64,000 nucleotides of DNA from Siansivirga zeaxanthinifaciens CC-SAMT-1 (GCF_000941055.1 NZ_CP007202.1:2042001-2106000); one strand, 5' to 3'. Positions 1-8,834 are shown, numbered from the stretch's first letter. Numbers and translations are program-made. Notes: generated by a model not told the origin, from the sequence alone.

Positions 1-44
1 TTGTTTATTGTTTATATAACCCTAATTAAAAGAAAGAAATTCTT

Positions 45-851
45 ATGAAAGTATTAGTAATAGGCGCAGGAAATATGGGACTAACCTATGCCGAAGGTAT
101 GTCTAAATCGAAGTTGCTCAAAAAGCGTAACATCATGGTTTTAGATAACTCTGAAGAAAAGTTAGAAGCATTAAATAAAATAGCTCATTTTGACGCCTAT
201 AGTGAATTGGCCGATTGCGTGCCTCAAGCAGATATTATATTTGTGGCCGTTAAGCCTTATCACGCCGAAAGTTTATTTCAGGCCATTAAACCTATGGTAA
301 ACAACGACCAGATTATTGTTTCAATAATGGCTGGTGTTACCATCAATTCTATTACATCTTTAACAGGCGTCACCAAAGTAGTACGTGCAATGCCTAATTT
401 ACCAGCTCAAATAGGGCAGGGGTTAACGTCGTTTGTAGCATCTCCCGATGTTACAAAAATTGAATTGTTAACAGTAGACAGTCTTTTAGGCACTACTGGA
501 AAATCCATTCAAGTAGATAATGAAAATCTCATCGACGCTTCTACAGGTATTTCAGGTAGTGGACCCGCTTATGTTTTTTATTTCATGCAAAGTATGATGG
601 AAGCTGCCATGCAAATGGGCTTCTCAAAAAACGATGCAACCCTTTTGGTTAGTCAGACTTTTACAGGTGCTGTCGAATTATTTAGTCAATCAAATTTATC
701 GCCCAATTCATGGATGGATCGTGTGGCATCTAAAGGGGGTACAACCCGTGCTGCCCTAGACTCTATGGAAGACAATAACGTAAATGAATTAATTAAAGAA
801 GCGGCCTTTGCTGCATTTAACCGAGCAATAGAATTAGGAAAAGAACATTAA
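45..851 (+). CDS. proC: pyrroline-5-carboxylate reductase
   Basis: Catalyses the last step of proline synthesis, NAD(P)H-dependent reduction of 1-pyrroline-5-carboxylate to proline, in the cytoplasm. The 268-residue length matches the family (about 270). The N-terminus has the Rossmann motif VIGAGNMG (residues 5-12). The C-terminal dimerisation half carries GISGSGPAYVFYF and the family signature VASKGGTTRAALDSM. It is the first of three proline genes; the stop codon is one base before the proB start, so the genes are surely co-transcribed. The upstream promoter is not resolved, since only 44 bases precede the gene in this window and it may belong to a longer operon. Confidence 0.96.
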   Translation: MKVLVIGAGNMGLTYAEGMSKSKLLKKRNIMVLDNSEEKLEALNKIAHFDAYSELADCVPQADIIFVAVKPYHAESLFQAIKPMVNNDQIIVSIMAGVTINSITSLTGVTKVVRAMPNLPAQIGQGLTSFVASPDVTKIELLTVDSLLGTTGKSIQVDNENLIDASTGISGSGPAYVFYFMQSMMEAAMQMGFSKNDATLLVSQTFTGAVELFSQSNLSPNSWMDRVASKGGTTRAALDSMEDNNVNELIKEAAFAAFNRAIELGKEH

Positions 852-852
852 T

Positions 853-1623
853 ATGTATAAACAAAGAATAGTCATTAAAGTAGGAACTAACGTAATGACT
901 AACAGAGACAACAAAATCGTTAGACCCGTATTAAAACAATTAGTACGACAAATTGCCGAATTATACGAACGCGACATTATAACCATTTTGGTTTCATCGG
1001 GGTCTGTAATTGCAGGTAAAGAAGTACTTGGTAAATCAAGTATAAAAAACAAAACGCAAAAACGACAAGTGTATTCGGCCATTGGACAACCCAGAATGAT
1101 GCGCTTGTATTACAATATTTTTCACGATTACGGAATGAAATGTGCGCAGGTATTACCAACAAAGCGCGATTTTAGTCCGGGCATACACAGACAAAATATG
1201 ATAAATTGCTGCGAAGGATTGCTGGCTGAAGGCGTGATACCTATTGCAAATGAAGATGATGCCGTATCTGTAACCATGTCTATGTTTTCAGATAATGATG
1301 AACTTGCGAGTTTAATTGCCCAATTAATTAACGCCGATAAACTTATTATCTTAACCGATATTCATGGCGTTTATACCGGGCACCCAGATGCAGAAAATAG
1401 TAATTTAATTTCTAACATCGATCCTTCAGAGAATTTAGATAAGTACATACAAGAGAACGATAAAGGCGAAGGCGAAGGCCGTGGCGGTATGGGTTCTAAA
1501 TTAGACTACGCGCAACAAGCCGCAGCACACAACATTCCAACATATATAGCAAACGGAAAAAAAGATAATACCATTATAGATATTATAGATGGTAAAGCTG
1601 TTGGAACTAAAGTTTCACTTTAA
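853..1623 (+). CDS. proB: glutamate 5-kinase, short form without PUA domain
   Basis: Phosphorylates the gamma-carboxylate of glutamate with ATP, the committed step of proline synthesis. The amino-acid kinase fold is complete: VIKVGTNVMT at the N-terminus, SSGSVIAGK, NEDDAVS, DNDELASLIAQL, and the nucleotide/substrate loop GEGRGGMGSKLDYAQQAA near residue 210. At 256 residues it ends where the kinase domain ends. The E. coli enzyme is about 110 residues longer because of a C-terminal PUA domain, which is absent here. No frameshift remnant of a PUA domain is visible in the 11 bases before proA, so the short form looks natural. Confidence 0.95.
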   Translation: MYKQRIVIKVGTNVMTNRDNKIVRPVLKQLVRQIAELYERDIITILVSSGSVIAGKEVLGKSSIKNKTQKRQVYSAIGQPRMMRLYYNIFHDYGMKCAQVLPTKRDFSPGIHRQNMINCCEGLLAEGVIPIANEDDAVSVTMSMFSDNDELASLIAQLINADKLIILTDIHGVYTGHPDAENSNLISNIDPSENLDKYIQENDKGEGEGRGGMGSKLDYAQQAAAHNIPTYIANGKKDNTIIDIIDGKAVGTKVSL

Positions 1624-1634
1624 AAATAAAAGAC

Positions 1635-2834
1635 ATGAAATTAATTTCAACCGATATAAAAAATATGGTTTTAAAAAGCATGGTTCGTATTTTAGATGAA
1701 AAAAATACGGCGCTTTTAGAAGCCAATAAAAAAGATTTAGACGCTTTTACACGCGATGATCAAGCGATGTACGATCGTTTAATTATAGATGATAAGAAAA
1801 TAAAAAGCATGCAAAAAGCACTTTTAGAAGTGCAATCGCAAGACGACCCTGTAGATCAAACCATAAGCCATGTAACATTAAACGACGGCTTGCAAATTGT
1901 AAATAAAACAGCTCCTTTTGGAACGATTATGATTATTTACGAGTCACGTCCCGATGTTACCATTGAAGCAGCTTCTTTAGCATTTAAATCAAATAATAAA
2001 ATACTTTTAAAAGGCGGTAAAGAAGCCTATAATAGTAACAAGCTTTTGGTCGAGTTTTGGCATGAAGCCTTGCATGAGCATGGTTTGAGTGAAAATTACA
2101 TTCAACTACTGCATTTAAACAGAAAGGAAACTCAGGCTTTTCTTAAAAACCCAACCCAACCCATAGATTTAATTGTGCCCAGAGGTGGCGAACAATTAAT
2201 AGCTTTTGTTAAAGAGCATGCTCATTGTGCCGTCTTGGTTAGTGGTAGAGGGAACAACTTTTTATATATAAATAAAAATTGTAATTGGGAGCAAACCTTA
2301 GAAGTTATTCTGAATGCAAAAACAGCCAAAATTTCGGCATGTAACGCATTAGACAATATTCTTGTGGATAAACACATTCCTAATTACGAAGAAAAATTAA
2401 AAGCACTCAATCGCATTCTAAATTTAAATGGTGTTAAGGTTTTAGTTGATGCTGAAGCATTTAAAATTTTGAAAAACGAAACCTTAATTGAAGATGATGC
2501 CATTTGGAATGAAGAGTTTTTAGCTATGAAATGTTGTATAGGCATTGTAGAAGATGCAGAGGAAGCTATTGCGGTAATTAATAAATATTCTGGAGGCCAT
2601 TCGGCAGCTATCATGACAACGGATGCTGCTGTTGCCGATACCTTTATGCAACAAGTAGATTGCGCTGCAGTTTATAAAAATGCCTCAACACGTTTTACCG
2701 ATGGTGGTTCTATGGGTGTGGGCGCAGAATTAGCCATTAGTACAGATAAATTACATCACCGTGGCCCTTTAGGTTTAAAACAACTGGTTACAAATAAATA
2801 TTATGTTTTTGGTGATGGCCATGTACGTGTTTAA
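1635..2834 (+). CDS. proA: gamma-glutamyl phosphate reductase
   Basis: Reduces gamma-glutamyl phosphate to glutamate-5-semialdehyde with NADPH, the second step of the proline pathway. The protein has 399 residues and an aldehyde-dehydrogenase-like fold. Recognisable blocks are GTIMIIYESRPDVTIEAA (about residues 96-113), LLKGGKEA, the catalytic-Cys segment KISACNALD (Cys236), and the C-terminal FTDGGSMGVGAELAIST. It starts 11 bases after proB and closes the operon, with a strong hairpin terminator about 20 bases downstream. Its substrate is made by the neighbouring ProB; the two act together because the phosphate intermediate is labile. Confidence 0.96.
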   Translation: MKLISTDIKNMVLKSMVRILDEKNTALLEANKKDLDAFTRDDQAMYDRLIIDDKKIKSMQKALLEVQSQDDPVDQTISHVTLNDGLQIVNKTAPFGTIMIIYESRPDVTIEAASLAFKSNNKILLKGGKEAYNSNKLLVEFWHEALHEHGLSENYIQLLHLNRKETQAFLKNPTQPIDLIVPRGGEQLIAFVKEHAHCAVLVSGRGNNFLYINKNCNWEQTLEVILNAKTAKISACNALDNILVDKHIPNYEEKLKALNRILNLNGVKVLVDAEAFKILKNETLIEDDAIWNEEFLAMKCCIGIVEDAEEAIAVINKYSGGHSAAIMTTDAAVADTFMQQVDCAAVYKNASTRFTDGGSMGVGAELAISTDKLHHRGPLGLKQLVTNKYYVFGDGHVRV

Positions 2835-2855
2835 CCTTTAACATTTTTAGGTTTA

Positions 2856-2896
2856 AAAAAAAAGAGGCAGCGTTTTAAAGCTGCCTCTTTTTTTTA
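2856..2896. terminator. bidirectional intrinsic terminator, proA / META lipoprotein
   Basis: A perfect 11-base stem (AAAGAGGCAGC with GCTGCCTCTTT) around an 8-base loop. It has an A-run on the left and a T-run on the right, so it can stop transcription from both convergent genes. Confidence 0.9.
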
Positions 2897-2901
2897 ATGC
2901 A

Positions 2902-3324
2902 TTATTGTTTTTTAAACGTCATCATAGTCAGGTCGTCGAGCATTAAATGAAGCTTACCCTTACTGTCTACATTAAATTTATTTACTTTTTTAATCGTATT
3001 TAAAAAGAAAACTTCGCCTTCGCCACAATACATTAATGTTGAGGGACCTGGTTCTCCAAAAGTGATGTTGTTATTTTTTATTGTAAAAGGGGCGGAGTAG
3101 CCATTACAACCATTGTTACCAGATACTACACCATTAGTTTTATCGAAAGTTATGTATGGTTTTTTATCAGGAAATAGGCCATCGAAGGCTATTCGGGGTC
3201 CTGTTAAATATTCTAATTCCCAGGTTGTATCGTAAAGGGCGGTACTGTTCGTGTTTTTAGTTGATGCACAGCTTAATGTAAAAATGGCTATGCAAAGCAT
3301 AACAAAAGTATTTAAAGTTTTCAT
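2902..3324 (-). CDS. META-domain (HslJ-like) lipoprotein
   Basis: A small lipoprotein of 140 residues. The signal peptide ends in the lipobox TLSC, giving lipidated Cys19. The mature part (residues 30-138) resembles a META domain: TTWELEYLTG near the start, the hallmark NNGCNGYSAPF around residue 93, and a C-terminal DLTMMTFKK strand. META/HslJ proteins are found in bacterial envelopes and are linked to heat or antibiotic tolerance in E. coli; the role here is unknown. It is transcribed alone, convergent with proA. Confidence 0.8.
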   Translation of the reverse strand: MKTLNTFVMLCIAIFTLSCASTKNTNSTALYDTTWELEYLTGPRIAFDGLFPDKKPYITFDKTNGVVSGNNGCNGYSAPFTIKNNNITFGEPGPSTLMYCGEGEVFFLNTIKKVNKFNVDSKGKLHLMLDDLTMMTFKKQ

Positions 3325-3529
3325 GTTTGTTTTTTTTAATGATACTACTAAATATACAATGATGCTTTCATTAAAAAGTAAAGCTTAACATAAAATTAAT
3401 TAAAATAAATGATTTAATTAAGGTTTTTTGTGGTTGTAATTGTTTTATATTAAGTAACTTACAGCGTAATCAAGTCTAGAGGTAACCTGCAATTAGGATG
3501 ATACTATCCGTTAATTTAAATTTTTAATT

Positions 3530-3916
3530 ATGAAAATATCAAAAGACAAGATTAAAGTAAAAATGGAAATTCCAGGAGCCGTTATTCGTCAGCACATAAA
3601 TTTTGGCGACGCTACGGGCTTAAGTACAATTAGTGGTGAATATTTTAGCCTATCTAAAGGTGTAGATACCACACCATTATTTATGGGTTTAGAGGGTAAT
3701 TTGTGCCAATGTCCGCATTGGGGGTATTTAATATCTGGGCAAGTTACCGCAACAGATACCAAAGGCGATAAAGAAATTGTTGAAGCAAACGACCTATTTT
3801 ATTGGCCACCGGGACATAATGTTGCTGTTGATGCCGATGCAGAAATAATCATGTTTAGTCCTCAAAAACTACATTCGCATGTTATTTCACACATGATAGA
3901 CAAAGTAAATCAATAA
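3530..3916 (+). CDS. cupin-fold protein of unknown function
   Basis: A 128-residue cytoplasmic protein without a signal peptide. The central segment CPHWGYLISGQVTATD followed by ANDLFYWPPGH has the pattern of the two conserved cupin motifs, in which His and acidic residues usually bind a metal. The C-terminus is His-rich (QKLHSHVISHM). It stands alone between a minus-strand lipoprotein and a bidirectional terminator. I do not recognise a specific enzyme; a small metal-dependent isomerase, dioxygenase or sensor is possible. Confidence 0.7.
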   Translation: MKISKDKIKVKMEIPGAVIRQHINFGDATGLSTISGEYFSLSKGVDTTPLFMGLEGNLCQCPHWGYLISGQVTATDTKGDKEIVEANDLFYWPPGHNVAVDADAEIIMFSPQKLHSHVISHMIDKVNQ

Positions 3917-3957
3917 AAAAAAACGCCCGAAAAATTTATTTTTCGGGCGTTTTTTTC
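3914..3957. terminator. bidirectional intrinsic terminator
   Basis: An inverted repeat AACGCCCGAAAAAT / ATTTTTCGGGCGTT with flanking A-run and T-run. It lies between the convergent cupin gene and the secreted-protein gene. Confidence 0.9.
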
Positions 3958-3971
3958 GTGTTAATAAGTTA

Positions 3972-4694
3972 TTAACCTCCGTAAATAATAGCGTCGTTTA
4001 TATAATATTTTTCATTGCCATTGCAAATTACTTCCCATTCATCGAAACCAATTTTAGCATACGTAATATCGCAACCACCAGATTTACAAGACCATTCACC
4101 GTTAGCAAAAACAAAAACACGATCTGCAGCAGATTTTCTTTTAATATGAACTTCTGCACGACCATTACCTTGTCTAATTACACCGTATTTAGCAGTTGAA
4201 GGCGTAGACCCTTTAGCCGATCTTAATTCGCCTGTGGCATTGTAATTTGTTCCTGATACTTTAGCATCGCCTGATGAACTGCTAGAGCCTGTAATAGACA
4301 TGTCTATAGAGTAATTAACTTTTGTGCCCTTTCTAGCTGTGCTTCGCATTTGAAACACTCTAATTTTATATTTACCATCATTAGGTAAAGTTAACTCACA
4401 AGTATCGCCTTCATTTTCTCCAATAAAAATGGCAACATTGTCTGATCCCGGAGGCAATACATTAAAACTTGCAGCATTAATATCGGCTTTCATTGATAAT
4501 TTTAGTTTCTGACCTTTTTTAGCCACAAAAGAATAATCAATTGTTTGATCACCGACTAAAAGTCCTTTAATTACGGTACTCGATTTACCAGGAGCAAAAC
4601 TTACTTTTTTGTTAATAATTTGAGAAAAACCTACTAAAGGCAGTGCGGCCAATAATAAAGTAATACATGCTAATTTTTTAAAATTTGTTTTCAT
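3972..4694 (-). CDS. secreted protein, pre-peptidase-like N-domain plus Cys-containing C-domain
   Basis: A 240-residue exported protein of unknown function. Residues 1-24 form a signal peptide ending GFSQ. Residues about 28-133 are beta-rich and resemble a bacterial pre-peptidase C-terminal-like (PPC) domain: SFAPGKSSTVIKG, DYSFVAKKGQKLKLSM, then TCELTLPNDGKYKIRVFQMR. A Ser-rich linker (TGSSSSSGD) joins a C-terminal module with three Cys residues, EWSCKSGGCDITYAKIG and EVICNGNEKYYI. It is a single-gene unit. The PPC resemblance is by eye only. Confidence 0.65.
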   Translation of the reverse strand: MKTNFKKLACITLLLAALPLVGFSQIINKKVSFAPGKSSTVIKGLLVGDQTIDYSFVAKKGQKLKLSMKADINAASFNVLPPGSDNVAIFIGENEGDTCELTLPNDGKYKIRVFQMRSTARKGTKVNYSIDMSITGSSSSSGDAKVSGTNYNATGELRSAKGSTPSTAKYGVIRQGNGRAEVHIKRKSAADRVFVFANGEWSCKSGGCDITYAKIGFDEWEVICNGNEKYYINDAIIYGG

Positions 4695-4787
4695 AGAATT
4701 TGTTAGGTTTAAAATTTGATTTTCATAAAAGTATAAAAAAGAAACAGAAAAAATGATAGTTTATTTTAAAAATTAATAGCTTATATT

Positions 4788-6017
4788 CTACTGGTTTATA
4801 GTCTTTAAACTATTTGTAATTTTGTTTAAACCTTCTATTAAAACAGCTTGAGAACATGCAATATTTAAACGAATAAAACCTGCGCTGTGGTTAACAAATT
4901 TGTTTTCATCTTCGACAACAACTCCTGCATTTTTTATAAAAAACTCGGTTAATTTATGTTTGTTTGGCAGGTTTTTTATGTAATACGATATATCTATCCA
5001 AGCCAGATAGGTCGCCTCTGGAATAGAAAATTTGGCATGTGGTAATTCTTTTAAAAGTATGGTTTCTAATAACTGGAAATTAGCATCTAAATACTGTTTT
5101 AAAGCTTCCAGCCAAGGCAGGCATTTGCTGTAAGCCGCTTGCGTCGCAGCGATATTTAATGGCGATAAAACCTCATGGTAAGTTTCCTGGTATTGTTTTC
5201 TTACCGATTCGTTTTTAATAAAAATATTCGACATGAGACTACCGGCCAGATTAAACGTTTTACTGGGCGCCGTACAAGTTACAATACGGTCTGTTTCCTT
5301 AAAAATAGTAGCCAGTGGTATATGTTGTTTTCCGGTTCGAAGCAAGTCGCAGTGTATTTCATCGGAGATAATCCATACATTGTTATCTAAGCAAATTTTT
5401 CCTAGGGTGTATAATTCTTCTTTGGTCCAAACAGAACCTGTTGGATTGTGAGGATTACAAAGAATAAAGAGTTTAATGTTTAAAGAAGGATCTTTAATTT
5501 TCTGCTCTAAATCGGCAAAATCCATTTCAAATCGATGGTTATTCTTTCGTAATTTTGAATTGAAAACCTGTCTGTTATGGTAAGTACCAGCCAAATTAAA
5601 AGGACCGTAAGAAGGGGTGCTTATTAATATGTTTTCATCGGGTTTTATTAATAGCGGAACCAATCTTAAAAGTGCGGGAACAACACCAGGTGATATTACA
5701 ATCTCTTTGGTGTTAATTTCCCAGTGGTATTGTTCCAAAAACCATTTTTCTAAGGTTTCATAATATTTAGAATCGAATATCTGTGTGTAACCTAATATTT
5801 TTTTATCTAATCGCTCTTTAATAGCTTCAATAATTTCTGGAGGTGTTGCAAAATCCATATCGGCTACCCACATTCTAATGTAATCGTCTCCAAAGGGAAA
5901 TGCTCCATCAACTTTTAAATGTTCGTAACTAGATTTCCAGCCTTCATAGCTAATGCTGTTGGTGTTTTTTCGGTTTATAACTTCATCGAAATTATACATT
6001 TTAACAGGTTTTAGCAT
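4788..6017 (-). CDS. MalY/PatB-type PLP-dependent C-S lyase (aminotransferase class I fold)
   Basis: Predicted pyridoxal-phosphate enzyme of 409 residues, most like cystathionine beta-lyases of the MalY/PatB group, which release thiols from cysteine conjugates. Visible motifs are WVADMDFATPPEI (about residue 50), ILCNPHNPTGSVW (about residue 185), SDEIHCDLL and the Schiff-base site TAPSKTFNLAGS with Lys253. The C-terminus has RLNIAC, the Arg that binds the substrate carboxylate. Its ATG overlaps the pepT stop codon by one base (TAATG), so translation is probably coupled to pepT. An alternative ATG lies six codons in. Exact substrate is not determinable. Confidence 0.88.
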   Translation of the reverse strand: MLKPVKMYNFDEVINRKNTNSISYEGWKSSYEHLKVDGAFPFGDDYIRMWVADMDFATPPEIIEAIKERLDKKILGYTQIFDSKYYETLEKWFLEQYHWEINTKEIVISPGVVPALLRLVPLLIKPDENILISTPSYGPFNLAGTYHNRQVFNSKLRKNNHRFEMDFADLEQKIKDPSLNIKLFILCNPHNPTGSVWTKEELYTLGKICLDNNVWIISDEIHCDLLRTGKQHIPLATIFKETDRIVTCTAPSKTFNLAGSLMSNIFIKNESVRKQYQETYHEVLSPLNIAATQAAYSKCLPWLEALKQYLDANFQLLETILLKELPHAKFSIPEATYLAWIDISYYIKNLPNKHKLTEFFIKNAGVVVEDENKFVNHSAGFIRLNIACSQAVLIEGLNKITNSLKTINQ

Positions 6018-7252
6018 TAAACTTGGGCTGTGATTTCGGCAATTTTACAAATCACTTGGGTTGCTTTAATCATACTTTCAACTGGCACATATTCATAACG
6101 CCCATGAAAATTATGTCCGCCTGCAAAAATATTAGGACACGGTAAGCCCATATAACTCAATTGCGAGCCATCTGTACCACCACGAATGGCTTTAATAAGC
6201 GGTTTTATACCTAGGTCTAGCATGGCTTGCTCGGCAATATCTACAATATGCATTACAGGTTCTACCTTTTCTTTCATGTTATAATACTGATCTTTGATTT
6301 CGGTACTTATAACCTCTCTGCCATACTGTGAATTCAGTTCGGCAGTTAGTTTTTTCATAACCTCTTTACGAGCTTCAAAATGACCCCGATCGTGATCGCG
6401 AATAATGTATTCTAAAGTGGTTTTTTCAACTTCACCTTTAATGGCGCATAAATGGAAAAAGCCTTCGTAACCGCTTGTGTGTTCGGGTGTTTCCAATCTG
6501 GGTAGGGAGTTTATAAATTCCTGTGCGATATACATAGAATTTATCATTTTGCCTTTAGCATAGCCCGGATGCACTATTTTGCCTTTTACAGTAACAACAG
6601 CGCCAGCGGCATTAAAGTTTTCGTACTCTAATTCTCCAATCTGGCTGCCATCCATGGTGTATGCCCATTCGGCACCAAATTTTTCGACATCAAATTTATG
6701 AGCACCGCGACCAATTTCTTCATCGGGTGTAAAGCCAACACGTATGTTTCCGTGTTTTATTTGAGGGTTTTTTATAAGGTATTCCATGGCCGAAATAATT
6801 TCGCATATTCCAGCTTTATCATCGGCGCCTAGTAGGGTAGTACCATCGGTGGTTATTAAGGTTTGTCCTTTATAGAGTAATAAATCTTCAAAATAATCGG
6901 GCGACAAAACAATATCTTCAGCTTCATTTAAAACAATGTCTTTTCCGTCGTATTCTTCAATAATTTGAGGATTTACATTAGCACCTGTAAAATCTGGAGA
7001 CGTATCAAAATGCGAAATAAAACCTATGGTTGGCACCTCGTGAGATACGTTGCTTGGTAGCGTTGCCATGATATAGGCGTTTTCATCGATAGTAACGTCT
7101 TCCATGCCAATAGTTTTTAATTCATCAACTAATTTATTGGCTAAATTCCATTGTTTTTCGGTGCTGGGTGTTGTGTTTGAAGTGGGATCGGATTCGGTGT
7201 CTATGGTTACATATCCAATAAATCGATTTATAATAGTTTCTTTTGAAATCAT
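6017..7252 (-). CDS. pepT: peptidase T (tripeptide aminopeptidase, M20 family)
   Basis: Zinc aminopeptidase that removes the N-terminal residue of tripeptides in the cytoplasm. The 411 residues match the usual size. Metal and catalytic residues are in place: HFDTSPD (His81, Asp83), LGADDKAG (Asp144), PDEEIGRG (Glu178, Glu179), MDGS (Asp201) and [13 protein letters not shown] (His near the C-terminus). The dimerisation lid domain lies between about residues 205 and 320. It is the first gene of a two-gene unit with the C-S lyase and is divergent from pyrD. Confidence 0.95.
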   Translation of the reverse strand: MISKETIINRFIGYVTIDTESDPTSNTTPSTEKQWNLANKLVDELKTIGMEDVTIDENAYIMATLPSNVSHEVPTIGFISHFDTSPDFTGANVNPQIIEEYDGKDIVLNEAEDIVLSPDYFEDLLLYKGQTLITTDGTTLLGADDKAGICEIISAMEYLIKNPQIKHGNIRVGFTPDEEIGRGAHKFDVEKFGAEWAYTMDGSQIGELEYENFNAAGAVVTVKGKIVHPGYAKGKMINSMYIAQEFINSLPRLETPEHTSGYEGFFHLCAIKGEVEKTTLEYIIRDHDRGHFEARKEVMKKLTAELNSQYGREVISTEIKDQYYNMKEKVEPVMHIVDIAEQAMLDLGIKPLIKAIRGGTDGSQLSYMGLPCPNIFAGGHNFHGRYEYVPVESMIKATQVICKIAEITAQV

Positions 7253-7360
7253 AATTAGGTACTTTTTTATGTAAAGGTATAATATTTGAAGCGCTTAAAG
7301 AATATGTTAGTCGCCTTTTGAAGCTTAAAAATACGATTATTAATTTTTTTGCTTTTAGAA

Positions 7361-7391
7361 TTGTTAGATTTTTTAAATAGAACTACTTTTG
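7361..7391 (+). promoter_or_regulatory. pyrD promoter (Bacteroidota -33/-7 type)
   Basis: TTG at 7361-7363 and TACTTTTG at 7384-7391, separated by 20 bases, fit the Bacteroidota consensus. The -7 box contains the TTG codon that would otherwise open the pyrD reading frame at 7389, which favours the ATG at 7407 as the real start. Confidence 0.75.
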
Positions 7392-7406
7392 CACAAATCT
7401 AACAGA

Positions 7407-8435
7407 ATGTATAAAGTCTTCCTTCGTCCTTTATTTTTTAAATTCGATCCCGAAACCATTCACCATTTCACGTTTTCTTTAATAAAAATCACCTCTAAAA
7501 TACCTGGATTTTCTGCTCTTTACAGACGTTTATTTCTTGTTGAAGACAAACGATTAGAACGCAAATTATTCGGATTAACTTTTAAGAATCCTGTTGGACT
7601 TGCGGCTGGTTTCGATAAAAATGCGGTGCTGTACAATGAACTTGCTAATTTCGGATTTGGATTTATAGAAATAGGAACTGTGACTCCGAAGGGACAAGCT
7701 GGAAATCCGAAAAAACGTTTATTTCGTTTAAAAGACGACCAAGGTATTATTAACCGCATGGGCTTTAATAATGAAGGATTAGAAGCCGCTATATCGCAAT
7801 TAAAAAAGAATAAAGGTCAGTTAATTATTGGTGGTAATATTGGAAAAAATACCACAACAAAACCAGAAGATTATACCGCCGATTACTTAACATGTTTTAA
7901 TGCTTTGCATCCTTATGTTGATTATTTTGTACTCAATGTTAGTTGTCCGAATGTAGGCAGTCATGCAAAATTAAACGATAAAGATTATTTAGAAGAGTTA
8001 ATAGGTGCTGTGCAAAAAGCAAACAAAACCTTTAATAAACAAAAACCTATATTACTAAAAATCGCCCCCGATTTAAATAATATACAACTCGATGAAATTG
8101 TAGATCTTGTAAAATCTACAAAACTAGATGGTGTTATTGCTAGTAATACCTCTACCGATAGAAGTGGTTTAAAAGCTTCAGCTGAGTTGCTAGATGCTAT
8201 TGGAAATGGCGGATTGAGTGGGCAACCTATAAAGGATAAGAGCACGCGGGTTATTAAGTACCTTTCAGAAAAAAGTAATAAAGCCTTCCCAATAATAGGT
8301 GTAGGTGGCATTCATTCTGCTGCAGATGCTCTAGAAAAAATTGAAGCAGGAGCCGACCTTGTTCAAATTTACACAGGATTTATTTACGAAGGCCCCGGGT
8401 TAATAAAATCTATAAACAAAGCGTTATTAGCTTAA
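7407..8435 (+). CDS. pyrD: dihydroorotate dehydrogenase, class 2 (quinone-dependent)
   Basis: Oxidises dihydroorotate to orotate in pyrimidine synthesis and passes electrons to the quinone pool from the membrane face. It has the class 2 N-terminal extension (residues 1-45, [14 protein letters not shown]), the FMN-barrel motifs [23 protein letters not shown] and [16 protein letters not shown], and a C-terminal GVGGI phosphate-binding loop. The catalytic-base segment reads NVSCPN with Cys180, where E. coli class 2 enzymes have Ser and class 1 enzymes have Cys. Start chosen at ATG 7407 (342 residues) because the upstream TTG lies inside the promoter. Monocistronic and divergent from pepT. Confidence 0.94.
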   Translation: MYKVFLRPLFFKFDPETIHHFTFSLIKITSKIPGFSALYRRLFLVEDKRLERKLFGLTFKNPVGLAAGFDKNAVLYNELANFGFGFIEIGTVTPKGQAGNPKKRLFRLKDDQGIINRMGFNNEGLEAAISQLKKNKGQLIIGGNIGKNTTTKPEDYTADYLTCFNALHPYVDYFVLNVSCPNVGSHAKLNDKDYLEELIGAVQKANKTFNKQKPILLKIAPDLNNIQLDEIVDLVKSTKLDGVIASNTSTDRSGLKASAELLDAIGNGGLSGQPIKDKSTRVIKYLSEKSNKAFPIIGVGGIHSAADALEKIEAGADLVQIYTGFIYEGPGLIKSINKALLA

Positions 8436-8510
8436 GCCGTATATACTAACCTTAATCCTCTCTTTTGTTCTTTCTGATTTATATCTAATTTAATGAATAA
8501 CAAACTTAAG

Positions 8511-8655
8511 ACGGCTATAGTTCATTGCTTCTGACTCTCCTCTCGGAAAGTCCTCGCAAATTTGCTATCTTCGGGTTACGGCGGAAAATACTTGCGGATT
8601 TTCACGCAACGAAACCATAGCCAAACACTTTGGCATACTTTGGCTAAAACTAAAT
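8511..8655 (-). repeat. dispersed structured intergenic repeat, copy A
   Basis: An imperfect long inverted repeat fills much of the gap after pyrD. Its outer arms are GGCTATAGTTCATTGC (8513-8528) and GCAACGAAACCATAGCC (8606-8622). Read on the minus strand, the core is GCGAGGACTTTCC, a GAGA loop and GGAGAGTCAGAAGC, an 8-base stem with one G-U pair. A related sequence lies at 32815-32930 on the other strand. The similarity covers the core, the outer arms and a flanking CTTTGG...GCTAAAACTA segment. No protein is encoded. Confidence 0.65.
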
Positions 8656-8670
8656 AAGGATACTAAAGAA

Positions 8671-8757
8671 ATGAATAGAAAAGTTGTTTTTTTCATGGTA
8701 TTAGCATTCAATCTTGTAATTAGTTCGAATGCAGCAGGTAATAATTACAATATGTGA
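8671..8757 (+). CDS. 28-residue ORF resembling a lone signal peptide
   Basis: ATG with AAGGA about 12 bases upstream, encoding 28 residues. Basic start MNRK, a hydrophobic core VVFFMVLAFNLVIS, then small residues SSNAAG and a polar tail NNYN before TGA. This is the layout of a cleavable signal peptide with almost nothing after it. It may be the remnant of a secreted-protein gene cut off next to the repeat, a genuine micro-peptide, or chance. Reading past the TGA shows no obvious continued domain. Confidence 0.3.
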   Translation: MNRKVVFFMVLAFNLVISSNAAGNNYNM

Positions 8758-8834
8758 TTGTATTACTTCGGTTTATTTGAGTTTCTTTTAATAAAAATAG
8801 TAGTATTTTTATCCTCGATTTATAGAATGTCTTT

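Larger units (their letters stand above)
8436..8834. other. 399-base intergenic region between pyrD and the HMG-CoA lyase gene
   Basis: Contains the structured repeat (8511-8655), then a 28-codon ORF (8671-8757), then about 75 AT-rich bases before the lyase gene. No tRNA, recognisable riboswitch or clear pyrD terminator was seen. A clear TAnnTTTG box for the lyase gene was also not found. Confidence 0.6.

Noticed and set aside
8436..8834. Possible tRNA or riboswitch in the gap after pyrD
   Set aside because: The inverted repeats do not form a cloverleaf, no T-loop consensus (GGTTCGAATCC type) is present, and the core matches the dispersed repeat at 32.8 kb instead.
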